Shown here piece by piece: positions 16,781 to 24,685 of a DNA stretch of 64,000 bases. Under the pieces are notes generated by a model, which worked only from the letters and a program-made list of their open reading frames with translations, was not told the origin of the DNA and searched no databases. The stretch spans positions 119,793 through 183,792 of the forward strand of contig BNBH01000017.1 in NCBI GenBank assembly GCA_014655195.1, given 5' to 3'. The translations under genes and the position numbers were made by a program. Position 1 is the stretch's first letter; each line of letters starts with the position of its first letter. This DNA comes from Streptomyces cellulosae (lineage in GTDB: Bacteria > Actinomycetota > Actinomycetes > Streptomycetales > Streptomycetaceae).

Positions 16781-17230
16781 ATGTCGCTCAACGCATCCCC
16801 CGGCACGTCCACCGACGAGACCCTGAAACTGGGCCTGTACAAGCTGGTGGTCGAGATGGCCGACCGCATCTCGGTGCGCCGCGGCAAGGCGAACGCCTAC
16901 TTCCTCGCCGTGCAGACCACCCTGGTGACAGGCGCCGCCGCGCTCCCGGCCACGCCGCTCGCCGCGGCCGCCGAACTCGCCGTCGCACTGCTGCTGTCCA
17001 CCGTCTGGTGGCTGCGGCTGCGCTCGTACCGCGACCTCAACCAAGCGAAGTTCCGCACCGTCCTGGCCCTGGAGACCCGCCTCCCGGCGGCCCTCTACAC
17101 CGACGAACAGGCGGCCCTGCCGTCCCGGTTCCTCGAACTCGGCCGGACCGAACGCCTGGTCCCCTGGGCCTTCGCGGCCCTGCACTGCGCCGCCTTCGTC
17201 GCCCACATCGCCCCGGGCCTGCCGGGCTAA
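16781..17230 (+). CDS. Small membrane protein, RipA-family/SLATT-like candidate effector
   Basis: 149 residues, AAGGAG SD well placed before the ATG. The N-terminus has YKLVVEMADRISVRRGKANAYFLA, followed by one or two hydrophobic helices (about 45-82), then WWLRLRSYRDLNQAKFRTVLALE, and a third hydrophobic stretch near the C-terminus (about 127-146). The 'RISxRRxxANxYF ... WxxRSYRDLNxAKF' pattern is that of small bacterial membrane proteins annotated as RipA-family octameric membrane proteins, which resemble the two-helix SLATT domains found beside nucleotide-signalling defence genes. It sits next to the TIR-like/S1 gene. A pore-forming or membrane-damaging effector role is inference. Confidence 0.65.
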   Translation: MSLNASPGTSTDETLKLGLYKLVVEMADRISVRRGKANAYFLAVQTTLVTGAAALPATPLAAAAELAVALLLSTVWWLRLRSYRDLNQAKFRTVLALETRLPAALYTDEQAALPSRFLELGRTERLVPWAFAALHCAAFVAHIAPGLPG

Positions 17231-17277
17231 CGGATGCCGGGGTCATGCGGGCGCCCGGACGCTGCCAGGCTGCCGCC

Positions 17278-17612
17278 ATGGATCTCGGACTCGCGGGGAA
17301 GACCGCCTTCGCCACCGGGGGAAGTGCCGGAACCGGCCTGGCCGTCGCCCGCGCGCTGCGGGACGAGGGGGCGACGGCCACCGTCTGCCGGCGGGCCCCC
17401 GACCGGCTCGAGGCGTCGGGGCTGCCCGGCGTCCGGGCCGACATCACCGACCCGGACGCACTGGCCCAGGCCGTCGACGAGGCCGCCGAGCGGATGGGCG
17501 GCTCGACCTGCTGGTCGCCGACGCCAGCGGCCCGTACAGCGGCGGCCTGCTGGACTCCACCCCCGAGGACTGGCTGCGCACCTGTGGCGTTTCCCTGCGA
17601 GTTGGCCGAGGC
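17278..17612 (+). pseudogene. Frameshifted, 3'-truncated short-chain dehydrogenase/reductase gene
   Basis: From the ATG at 17278 the reading gives a classical SDR N-terminus: GKTAFATGGSAGTGLAVARAL (cofactor-binding TGxxxGxG) and VRADITDPDAL. After AERMGG one base appears to be missing (about 17500); the next frame continues RLDLLVADASGPYSGGLLDSTPEDWLRTC, which is the expected SDR continuation. The sequence then runs directly into a response-regulator start, so the catalytic Tyr-x-x-x-Lys half is gone. Either change alone would inactivate the protein. Confidence 0.8.
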
Positions 17613-18215
17613 GGCCGATCGCTCCGTATCGTGCTGGCCGAAGACAACGTGCGGCTGTGCGAAGGGCTCATCGGCCATGAGGTGGCACCGGCTTTCTGAG
17701 ACGCATAAGCACTGATCGCCGCGGTCGAGGAGCATGCCCCCGACATCCGCAGTGACGGACGTACGTATGCCGCCTGGTTCCCAGCATGAGGGCCTGCACG
17801 CGGCAGTACGGCTGCGTGAGCAGTGCCCCCGCTCCCGGCCCTGGTACTCAGTCGACACGTGCGGCGGACGTACATCGCCGGACTCCTGGACCCCGGCGTC
17901 GAATCGGGCGTCGGCTACCTGCTCAAGGACCGAGCCGGCCGGGTTGAGGAGTTCGTGGCCGCGCTGCACAAGATGGCGGACGGCGGAACAGTGGTCGCCC
18001 CTGAGGCGGTGCGCCAGTTACTGCGCCGCCGCCCGCGATCCATGAGTATTTCGCTCCGCACGAACACGAGGTACTGGCACTGATCGCCGAGGGCGGGTCG
18101 AACGGCGTGGTCGCCAAGAAGCTGGTGGTTTCCGAAGCCGCGTCAGCAGACACACCGGCACCATCTTCACCAAGCTGGACCTGCCTCCAACAGGATCCGT
18201 CCAGCTCGACTTTCC
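17613..18215 (+). pseudogene. Decayed NarL/FixJ-family response regulator
   Basis: Pieces of one regulator are spread over several frames: LRIVLAEDNVRLCEGLI (receiver start, about 17613), ALIAAVEEHAPDI (about 17713), then ESGVGYLLKDRAGRVEEF and ADGGTVVAPEAVRQLL (about 17900-18020), then APHEHEVLALIAEGGSN and VAKKLVVSEAA...IFTKLDLPP (LuxR-type helix-turn-helix, about 18050-18190). Stops and small indels separate the pieces, and part of the receiver is missing. Its 5' end is fused in frame to the SDR remnant, so a deletion joined the two genes before or during decay. Confidence 0.8.
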
Positions 18216-18341
18216 TAATGACGGGCGACCGGACTCACTGACGGTGATCAGTCGCAGAGTTGTGTCAGCGACTCCCCGACAAGGCCGTTACGGGTGTGGT
18301 GACACCTTGCTCCGGTCGGCCTCGCCAACGGGAGTCGAGCG

Positions 18342-18498
18342 TCATATCAGCGTCAAGAGTCCCGAAGACAGGGCATCACGCAGCCGCTCCAGCCAGTCAC
18401 TCCAGTACAAACCCGCAGGTGAGGCGGGCTCGGAGGGTTCAACCTGCTGGATATCGCGAAACAAGTCGAGACCCACCGACACTCCTGCTGAACCGCAG
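18342..18498 (-). pseudogene. Unassigned C-terminal coding fragment downstream of the RNA methyltransferase
   Basis: An open minus-strand frame ending at the TGA on 18344-18342 reads VGLDLFRDIQQVEPS, then GLYWSDWLERLRDALSSGLL. Its codon use looks coding, but it has no start and merges upstream into the methyltransferase stop in another frame. It is probably the tail of a gene truncated when the island boundary formed. I do not recognise the family, and chance openness in GC-rich DNA cannot be excluded. Confidence 0.3.
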
Positions 18499-18560
18499 GT
18501 CAGCGACTCTTTTCCGCAGGTTCAAGAATCGCCACGCACTCCACGTGCGAGGTCATCGGG
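18490..18560. repeat. Right copy of the 71-bp direct repeat (att-like)
   Basis: Partner of 3628-3698, with the 20-bp perfect core at 18525-18544. It spans the last codons and stop of the intact RNA methyltransferase gene. If the element integrated here, this copy regenerated the gene's 3' end and the host's original end was displaced to 3628-3698. Confidence 0.6.
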
Positions 18561-19828
18561 AACAGGTCGAACACCCGCAGCGTCCGCACCTTGTAGCCGC
18601 CGTCCCGGAAGTACGCGAGGTCGCGGGCCAGGGCGGCCGGGTCGCAGGCGACGTAGGCGATGCGGCGGGCGCCCAGGGAGGAGAGGTGCTCGACCGTCCT
18701 GCGGCCGGCGCCCGCGCGGGGCGGGTCGAGGACGACCAGGTCGACCTCGGTGATGCCGGTGCGCGGCAGCACCGACTCGACCTTGCCCTGTTCGATCCGC
18801 ACCCGCGGGAAGTCCGCCAGGTTGTGCCGGGCGTCCTCCACCGCGCGCTTGCCGGACTCGATGCCGAGCACCGCGCCCTGCTCGCCGACCCGGTCGGCCA
18901 GCGCGCCCGCGAACAGGCCCACTCCGCAGTACAGGTCGAGCGCCATGTCGCCCTTGCGCGGCAGCAGGCCCTGCATGACCGCGGTGACGAGGGTGTCGGC
19001 GGCCTTCGGGTGGACCTGCCAGAAGCCGCCGTTGCCGACCCGGTAGGTGCGGCCGTCGGCGCGCTCGCGGACGAACGGGCGGCCGTGCACCCGGTGCACC
19101 TGGCCGTTGCGCTCGTCGATGCGCAACACCGAGACGGGGCGGTCCAGTTCGACCAGCGGGAGGCGGGCGCCGGGCTTCGGCGTCAGCACCACCTGGCGGT
19201 CCTGGGAGCCGGTCGCGGCGATCGCCTCGACCGAGTCCATTCCGGTCCAGTCGCGCTTCTCGATGCCCAGCTCGCTGACGCCCTCCGCGGCGATCATGCA
19301 GTGGTCGATCGGCTCCACCTCGTGCGAGCGGTGCCGGCGCAGACCCGCGCGGCCGTCCGCCGTCACCGCGTACTGCACGCGCGTGCGCCAGGACGGGACC
19401 TGGCCCGCGGGCACCTTGTCGCCCTCGGCGGGCATCACCGTGCCGTCCCAGCCGGCCTCCTCGGGCGTCAGCCCGGCCAGCCGCTGGAGCTGCTCGGCGA
19501 CCACCTCACCCTTGAGCCGCCGCTGCGCGCCCGGCTTGGCGTGCTGCCAGTCGCAGCCACCGCAGCGGCCGGGGCCGGCGAACGGGCAGGGCGCGTCGAT
19601 GCGGTCCTTGGATGCCTCCAGCACCGTCACCGCGTCGGCGCGCAGGAACCGGGCGCCCTCCTCGCCCTCGGTGACACGGGCGACGACCCGCTCGCCGGGC
19701 AGGGCGTGCCGGACGAAGAGGACCTGCCCCTCCGACGTACGGGCGATGCAGTGGCCGCCGTGGGCGACGGGGCCGATCTCGACCTCGTACTCCTCCCCCA
19801 CCAGTGATTTCCTCGGTTCTGCCTGCAT
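18500..19828 (-). CDS. Class I SAM-dependent RNA (uracil-C5) methyltransferase, TrmA/RumA type
   Basis: About 442 residues, starting at the ATG on 19828 (MQAEPRKSLVGEEYEVE); upstream in-frame codons look spurious. It has an N-terminal TRAM-like RNA-binding segment (VEIGPVAHGGHCIAR, HALPGERVVARV), a cysteine cluster CPFAGPGRCGGCDWQ that in relatives ligates an Fe-S cluster, SAM motif I LDLYCGVGLFAGAL, VVLDPPRAGAGR, and the catalytic-Cys region YVACDPAALARDL. It should methylate a uridine in tRNA or rRNA. It lies just downstream of a KimA-like permease on the same strand. Its 3' end is the att-like right repeat of the accessory island. Confidence 0.9.
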   Translation of the reverse strand: MQAEPRKSLVGEEYEVEIGPVAHGGHCIARTSEGQVLFVRHALPGERVVARVTEGEEGARFLRADAVTVLEASKDRIDAPCPFAGPGRCGGCDWQHAKPGAQRRLKGEVVAEQLQRLAGLTPEEAGWDGTVMPAEGDKVPAGQVPSWRTRVQYAVTADGRAGLRRHRSHEVEPIDHCMIAAEGVSELGIEKRDWTGMDSVEAIAATGSQDRQVVLTPKPGARLPLVELDRPVSVLRIDERNGQVHRVHGRPFVRERADGRTYRVGNGGFWQVHPKAADTLVTAVMQGLLPRKGDMALDLYCGVGLFAGALADRVGEQGAVLGIESGKRAVEDARHNLADFPRVRIEQGKVESVLPRTGITEVDLVVLDPPRAGAGRRTVEHLSSLGARRIAYVACDPAALARDLAYFRDGGYKVRTLRVFDLFPMTSHVECVAILEPAEKSR

Positions 19829-19897
19829 GGCGGGGTGACTCCACAACATCGGGTACGGGCGGGCGGGCCTGGCGGCCCGGGACAACAGCCCACCAGT

Positions 19898-21943
19898 CTA
19901 CGTGCGCGACGAGCTGTCCTTCGCCCGCTCTGCGGGTCCCCTGCGCACCGAGCCGGGTGCGGCCCAGTCCTGCCGCCTGCGGGCGCGCAGTTTCGCCGCC
20001 TCGGAGGACTCCAGCTGGTACGGCACCGAGGTGACCATCACACCCGGCGTGAACAGCAGCCGGCCCTTGAGCCGCAGCGCGCTCTGGTTGTGGAGGAAGT
20101 GCTCGTACCAGTGGCCGACCACGTACTCCGGGATGATCACGGAGACCACGTCGCGCGGCGACTGGGCGCGCAGGCTCTTGACGTACTCGATCACCGGACG
20201 GGTGACCTCCCGGTACGGGGAGTCGAGCACCTTCAGGGGGACGTCGATGCCGCGCCGCTCCCACTCCTCGCGCAGCGCCCTGGTCTCCTCGGGGTCCACG
20301 TTGACGCTGACCGCCTCCAGGGTGTCGGAGCGCAGCAGCTTGGCGTAGGCGAGGGCGCGCAGGGCGGGGCGGTGCACCTTGGAGACCAGGACGACCGAGT
20401 GGACGCGGGACGGCCGTACGGTGTCCTCGCTCGGGGTGTCCGGCGCGGCGATCTCCTCGGCGACCCGGTCGTAGTGGCGGCGGATCGCCGTCATGGTCGC
20501 GTAGAAGATGCACATGCCGAGCAGCGCGACCCAGGCGCCGTGGGTGAACTTGGTGAGCAGCACCACGACCAGCACCAGGCCGGTGAAGAAGGCGCCGAAG
20601 GCGTTGATGGCCCGGGAGCGGATCATGCGGCGGCGCGCGACGGGGTCGTGCTCGGTGGCCAGCAGCCGGTTCCAGTGCCGGACCATGCCGGTCTGGCTGA
20701 GCGTGAAGGACACGAACACGCCGACGATGTACAGCTGGATCAGCCGGGTCGAGTCGGCGCCGTAGATCCACACCAGCAGTGTCGCGGCGCCCGCGAGCAG
20801 CACGATGCCGTTGGAGAAGGCGAGACGGTCGCCGCGGGTGTGCAGCTGGCGGGGCAGGTAGCGGTCCTGCGCGAGGATCGAGCCGAGCAGCGGGAAGCCG
20901 TTGTAGGCGGTGTTCGCGGCGAGGAACAGCACCAGCGCGGTGGCGGCGGCGAGGACGATGAACAGGAAGCTGCCGTGTCCGAAGACGGCCTCGGCGACCT
21001 GGGAGATCACCGGGTCCTGGACGTAGTCCGGGCCGAGCGGGACGCCGTTGTGGACGAGGTCCTTGCCCGGGTTCTCCGCCATCCGTACGTCGGTGGCGGA
21101 GGCCAGCGCGATGATGCCGCAGAACATGGTGACGGCGAGCAGGCCCATCATCGCGAGGGTGGTCGCCGCGTTGCGCGCCTTGGGCTTGCGGAAGGCCGGT
21201 ACGCCGTTGGAGATCGCCTCGACGCCGGTGAGGGCGGCGCAGCCGGAGGAGAAGGCGCGCAGCAGCAGGAAGACGAGGGCGAAGCCGGCCAGGCCGGGGT
21301 GCTCGGGTTTGATCTCGAAGTCGGCGGTGGGCGCGCGCATGTCGTCGCCGAGGACGACCCCGCGGAAGGCGCCCCACGCGATCATGAGGAAGACGCCGGC
21401 GACGAAGACGTAGGTGGGGATCGCGAAGAGTGTGCCCGACTCCCGGACCCCGCGCAGGTTCATCAGCGTCAGCAGCACGATCACGCCGACCGCGCAGGCC
21501 ACCTTGTTCTCGACGACGAAGGGGACGGCCGAGCCGAGGTTCTCGATGCCGGAGGAGATCGACACGGCCACGGTGAGGACGTAGTCGACGAGCAGGGCGC
21601 TCGCGACGGTCAGGCCGGCCCTCGGTCCGAGGTTGGTGCCGGCCACCTCGTAGTCGCCGCCGCCGCTGGGGTACGCGTGCACGTTCTGCCGGTAGGAGGC
21701 GACCACGGTGAACATCAGCACGACGACCGCGACAGCGATCCAGGGGCTGAAGTGGTACGCCGACAGGCCCGCGATGGACAGGACCAGCAGGACCTCGCCG
21801 GGCGCGTACGCCACGGAGGACAGCGGGTCGGAGGCGAAGACGGGGAGTGCGACGCGCTTCGGCAGGAGCGTTTCGGCCAGCCGGTCGCTGCGTAGTGCGC
21901 GCCCGATGAGGATGCGTTTGGGCACGTCGGTCAGTTTGGACAC
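19898..21943 (-). CDS. APC-superfamily permease with C-terminal cytosolic domain, KimA/YdaO-like
   Basis: About 681 residues; I start at GTG 21943 (VSKLTDVPKRILIG), which has no obvious SD and may be leaderless. About 12 membrane segments follow FASDPLSSVAYAPGE, with YPSGGGDYEVAGTNLGPRAG and LTGVEAISNGVPAF as typical APC signatures. From about residue 490 a soluble USP-like domain (VHSVVLVSKVHRPALRAL, DVVSVIIPEYVVGHWYEH) is appended. This architecture matches KimA-type high-affinity potassium importers, formerly annotated as amino-acid permeases. Two TrkA genes and KdpDE close by support a potassium role, which remains inference. Confidence 0.8.
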   Translation of the reverse strand: MSKLTDVPKRILIGRALRSDRLAETLLPKRVALPVFASDPLSSVAYAPGEVLLVLSIAGLSAYHFSPWIAVAVVVLMFTVVASYRQNVHAYPSGGGDYEVAGTNLGPRAGLTVASALLVDYVLTVAVSISSGIENLGSAVPFVVENKVACAVGVIVLLTLMNLRGVRESGTLFAIPTYVFVAGVFLMIAWGAFRGVVLGDDMRAPTADFEIKPEHPGLAGFALVFLLLRAFSSGCAALTGVEAISNGVPAFRKPKARNAATTLAMMGLLAVTMFCGIIALASATDVRMAENPGKDLVHNGVPLGPDYVQDPVISQVAEAVFGHGSFLFIVLAAATALVLFLAANTAYNGFPLLGSILAQDRYLPRQLHTRGDRLAFSNGIVLLAGAATLLVWIYGADSTRLIQLYIVGVFVSFTLSQTGMVRHWNRLLATEHDPVARRRMIRSRAINAFGAFFTGLVLVVVLLTKFTHGAWVALLGMCIFYATMTAIRRHYDRVAEEIAAPDTPSEDTVRPSRVHSVVLVSKVHRPALRALAYAKLLRSDTLEAVSVNVDPEETRALREEWERRGIDVPLKVLDSPYREVTRPVIEYVKSLRAQSPRDVVSVIIPEYVVGHWYEHFLHNQSALRLKGRLLFTPGVMVTSVPYQLESSEAAKLRARRRQDWAAPGSVRRGPAERAKDSSSRT

Positions 21944-22133
21944 AAGTGTGGATCGTAAGCCGTCCGGCGACCGGTGACGCACCCGCCACCCCAGATCCAT
22001 ACGGCATCCATACGGCCGCTGCCCTCCGGGTGAAAAGTCGGGGCGTCGGGGTGCGGATTGGGCAGGTCGGGGGAGTCCCATGCCTGTATGACCACATGCC
22101 CGGCCGTTGTCGCCACGTCTCGTGGAGGGTCCC

Positions 22134-22229
22134 ATGCACACGACCGCAGAACTGATCGGCGCAGCGGCCGGCCTCGTCGTCCTCGGAGTGCTGGCGATCG
22201 CCAGCGTGCGGAGTATCACGCGCCGCTAG
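22134..22229 (+). CDS. 31-residue single-helix membrane peptide
   Basis: Short gene divergent from the KimA-like permease. ATG at 22134, preceded by GTGGAGGG at a good distance. The peptide begins MHTTAELIG, has one continuous hydrophobic helix (AAAGLVVLGVLAIASV) and ends with a basic tail, SITRR. This is the make-up of small membrane proteins that bind transporters. Start, SD, helix and charge pattern are what I see; a role as a subunit or regulator of the neighbouring potassium systems is a guess. Confidence 0.5.
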   Translation: MHTTAELIGAAAGLVVLGVLAIASVRSITRR

Positions 22230-22244
22230 GTCCTCGTGGGTGCT

Positions 22245-22314
22245 CGCGCAGTTCCCCGCGCCCCTGGGAGTGCTGCGGTGAACGCGCCCGGAAAGGGGCG
22301 CGGGGAACTGCGCG
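22245..22314. repeat. Long inverted repeat (21-bp perfect arms, 28-nt loop)
   Basis: Arms 22245-22265 and 22294-22314 are exact reverse complements (arm core GCAGTTCCCCGCGCCCC). This unit is a recurrent intergenic palindrome in streptomycete chromosomes as I remember them. It lies just after the 31-residue peptide gene and could end its transcript. Confidence 0.75.
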
Positions 22315-22446
22315 ACCGGCCCCCACCGCGCCGCGGAGGGCATCGAACCGCCCCCGAGGGGCGTCAGTGGCCCCATGCCCCGGCATGATGTTCCTGGCGG
22401 CCGCCAACAGGCCGCGACGTGTTGCCTGGCGAGCCGAAAGAGAGAC

Positions 22447-22497
22447 ATGAGCACGAAGGTCATGAAGGTCGCACGGCCTGCAGGAAGCGCGGTGTAA
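22447..22497 (+). CDS. Possible 16-codon leader ORF before trkA
   Basis: ATG at 22447 after GAAAGAGAG, reading MSTKVMKVARPAGSAV and stopping at TAA 4 bp before the TrkA start. The TrkA SD lies inside it, so its translation could couple to or modulate trkA. It may equally be chance. Confidence 0.2.
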   Translation: MSTKVMKVARPAGSAV

Positions 22498-22501
22498 CGC
22501 G

Positions 22502-23173
22502 ATGCATATCGTCATCATGGGCTGCGGCAGGGTCGGTTCCGCCCTGGCCCAGGCCCTGGAGGAACAAGGGCACACGATCGCCGTGATCGACCAGGACCCC
22601 ACCGCGTTCCGCCGGCTGGGCTCCTCGTTCGGTGGCCGCCGGGTCACCGGCGTCGGCTTCGACCAGGACACCCTGCGCGAGGCAGGCATCGAGGACGCCG
22701 GCGCCTTCGCCGCCGTGTCCAGCGGCGACAACTCCAACATCATCGCCGCCCGGGTGGCCCGCGAGATGTTCGGCATCGAGAACGTCGCGGCGCGGATCTA
22801 CGACCCCCGGCGCGCCGAGGTCTACCAGCGGCTCGGCATCCCGACGGTCGCCACGGTCCGGTGGACCGCCGACCAGATGCTGCGCCGGCTGCTCCCCTCG
22901 GGCGCCGAGCCGCTGTGGCGCGACCCGACCGGCGGGGTGCAGCTCGCCGAGGTGCACACCTCCCCGGCGTGGGTGGGGCACCGCATCTCCCGGCTGCAGG
23001 ACGAGACGGGCGTGCGGGTCGCGTTCCTCACCCGGCTCGGCGAGGCCATCCTGCCCAGCTCGCAGACCGTGTTGCAGGAGGGTGACCTGGTGCACGTGAT
23101 GATGCGCACGGACGAGATCGACCGGGTCGAGGCGGCCTTCGCCAAGGGACCCGACGAGGAGGGCGGTCGCTGA
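22502..23173 (+). CDS. trkA: TrkA/Ktr-family potassium uptake regulatory subunit (CeoB-like)
   Basis: 223 residues. N-terminal Rossmann fold (MHIVIMGCGRVGSALAQALEEQG, then IDQDPTAF) binds NAD(H) or nucleotide; a C-terminal RCK_C domain follows from about residue 135 (VQLAEVHTSPAWVGHRISRL, LPSSQTVLQEGDLVHVMM). Such subunits sit on the cytosolic face of Trk/Ktr potassium channels. It overlaps the second TrkA gene (TGATG). This paired layout matches the actinobacterial ceoB-ceoC arrangement, where two different TrkA proteins act together. Confidence 0.92.
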   Translation: MHIVIMGCGRVGSALAQALEEQGHTIAVIDQDPTAFRRLGSSFGGRRVTGVGFDQDTLREAGIEDAGAFAAVSSGDNSNIIAARVAREMFGIENVAARIYDPRRAEVYQRLGIPTVATVRWTADQMLRRLLPSGAEPLWRDPTGGVQLAEVHTSPAWVGHRISRLQDETGVRVAFLTRLGEAILPSSQTVLQEGDLVHVMMRTDEIDRVEAAFAKGPDEEGGR

Positions 23174-23841
23174 TGAGGGTCGCCATTGCCGGAGCCGGCG
23201 CGGTGGGCCGCTCGATCGCGGGCGAGCTGCTGGAGAACGGCCACGAGGTCCTGCTGATCGACAAGGCGCCGACCGCGATCTCGGTGGAACGCGTCCCGCA
23301 GGCGGAGTGGCTGCTCGCCGACGCCTGCGAGATCACGTCCCTGGACGAGGCGGCGCTCCAGCGCTGCAACGTCGTCATCGCCGCGACCGGCGACGACAAG
23401 GTCAACCTGGTCGTGTCGCTGCTCGCGAAGACCGAGTACGGCGTGCCCCGCGTCGTCGCCCGGGTGAACAACCCGAAGAACGAGTGGCTGTTCAACGAGT
23501 CGTGGGGCGTGGACGTCGCCGTCTCCACGCCGCGTCTGATGTCGGCGCTGGTGGAGGAGGCGGTCAGCGTCGGCGACCTGGTCCGGCTGCTGCGCTTCAG
23601 CCACGGCGACGCCAACCTGGTGGAGCTGACCCTGCCGGAGGAGTCCGCGCTGGCCGGCACGCAGGTCGGGGACGTGGAGTGGCCGCAGGACACCTCGCTG
23701 GTCACGATCATCCGCGGCACGCGGGTGCTGACTCCGACCCGCGAGGACTCCCTGGAGGCCGGCGACGAGCTGCTCTTCGTGGCCGCGCAGGCCCGTGAGG
23801 AGCAGCTGGAGGACCTGCTCTCGGTCCGCAAGGAGTCGTAA
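23173..23841 (+). CDS. Second TrkA-family potassium uptake regulatory subunit (CeoC-like)
   Basis: 222 residues. N-terminal MRVAIAGAGAVGRSIAGELLENGHEV (GxGxxG fold, acidic residue in LIDKAP at the strand-2 end), NPKNEWLFNESWGVD, and a C-terminal RCK_C domain (NLVELTLPEESALAGTQVGDV, PTREDSLEAGDELLFVA). Translation is coupled to the first TrkA gene by a TGATG overlap. No TrkH/KtrB pore gene is in the window; the KimA-like permease upstream and divergent is the only potassium-type transporter nearby. Confidence 0.92.
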   Translation: MRVAIAGAGAVGRSIAGELLENGHEVLLIDKAPTAISVERVPQAEWLLADACEITSLDEAALQRCNVVIAATGDDKVNLVVSLLAKTEYGVPRVVARVNNPKNEWLFNESWGVDVAVSTPRLMSALVEEAVSVGDLVRLLRFSHGDANLVELTLPEESALAGTQVGDVEWPQDTSLVTIIRGTRVLTPTREDSLEAGDELLFVAAQAREEQLEDLLSVRKES

Positions 23842-23850
23842 CGGCCGGAA

Positions 23851-23888
23851 CGTGAGGGGCGCCCGGATCTCTCCGGGCGCCCCTCACG
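23851..23888. terminator. Bidirectional terminator between trkA genes and DUF3159 gene
   Basis: Near-perfect 17-bp stem (23851-23867 with 23872-23888) and a TCTC loop, 10 bp after the TrkA stop and 15 bp before the end of the convergent DUF3159 gene. Core arm GAGGGGCGCCCGGA. Confidence 0.85.
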
Positions 23889-23902
23889 CGTATCCAGAAA
23901 CC

Positions 23903-24682
23903 TCAGGACCGACGACGGTGCCGCCCCGCCGGCGCCTCCTCGCCCGTGTCCTCCCCCGCGGCGGCGGCCTTCCGCTCCTCCTCCGCGCGCTCCTGCGCCT
24001 CCATCTCGGCGAAGACGTCGATCGGCGGCGGGGCCTTCGCCAGGAACACCCAGGTCAGGTACACGGCGAGCAGGAACGGCGGGATCTTCAGGGCCACCAG
24101 CACCCAGCCGAGCTGGGTGGTGTCCGCCCACCAGTACAGCGGGAAGAGGATCGCGCACTTGGCGAGCAGGATCAGGCCCCAGGCCCAGCTGGCCTTGGTG
24201 TACGCCTTCTTGCGGCCCGGGTTCCTGGTGCGCCAGGAGAGGTTCTCCTTGAACACCGGGCCCAGCATCAGGCCGATCAGCGGGACGCCCGCCATCGCCG
24301 TGACGATGTACGCCAGGGCCAGGCCCAGCGTGTACAGCATGCCGGGCAGGTAGAAGTCCTTGGCGTTGCCGGTCATCATCGCGAAGACCACGCCGAAGCC
24401 GACGCCGAAGACGCCGCTGAACGCGTGCTTCACGGTGTCCCTGCGGGCCAGCCGGACCACGACCATGACCAGCGCCACACCGAGCGCGGCGAGCGCCGAC
24501 ATGTGCAGGTTCTTGTTGACCGTGTAGATGCTGACGAAGAGCAGCCCCGGCAGCACCGTCTCGACCATGCCCCGGACACCGCCGAACGCCTCGAACAGGG
24601 CGGCTTCCGTCACCGCCCGGGCGTCGTCCGCGGACGTGTCCGCGGAGGTCTCTTCGGTTGTCGGCTTGTCGAGCGACGTCAC
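23903..24682 (-). CDS. DUF3159 family multi-pass membrane protein
   Basis: 259 residues with about six hydrophobic segments between about 45 and 215 (for example VLPGLLFVSIYTVNKNLHMSALAALGV and LAYIVTAMAGVPLIGLMLGP) and a charged, disordered C-terminal tail rich in Ala/Glu/Arg. The N-terminal ALFEAFGGVRGMVETVLPGL is characteristic of DUF3159 proteins of actinobacteria. The function is unknown. The gene follows a small OB-fold gene with a 3-bp gap on the same strand, a pairing I recall as common in streptomycetes. Confidence 0.85.
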   Translation of the reverse strand: MTSLDKPTTEETSADTSADDARAVTEAALFEAFGGVRGMVETVLPGLLFVSIYTVNKNLHMSALAALGVALVMVVVRLARRDTVKHAFSGVFGVGFGVVFAMMTGNAKDFYLPGMLYTLGLALAYIVTAMAGVPLIGLMLGPVFKENLSWRTRNPGRKKAYTKASWAWGLILLAKCAILFPLYWWADTTQLGWVLVALKIPPFLLAVYLTWVFLAKAPPPIDVFAEMEAQERAEEERKAAAAGEDTGEEAPAGRHRRRS

Positions 24683-24685
24683 CGG

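Noticed and set aside
3373..18560. Prophage or integrative conjugative element
   Set aside because: No integrase, excisionase, replication, conjugation or structural phage gene is visible; only att-like repeats remain.
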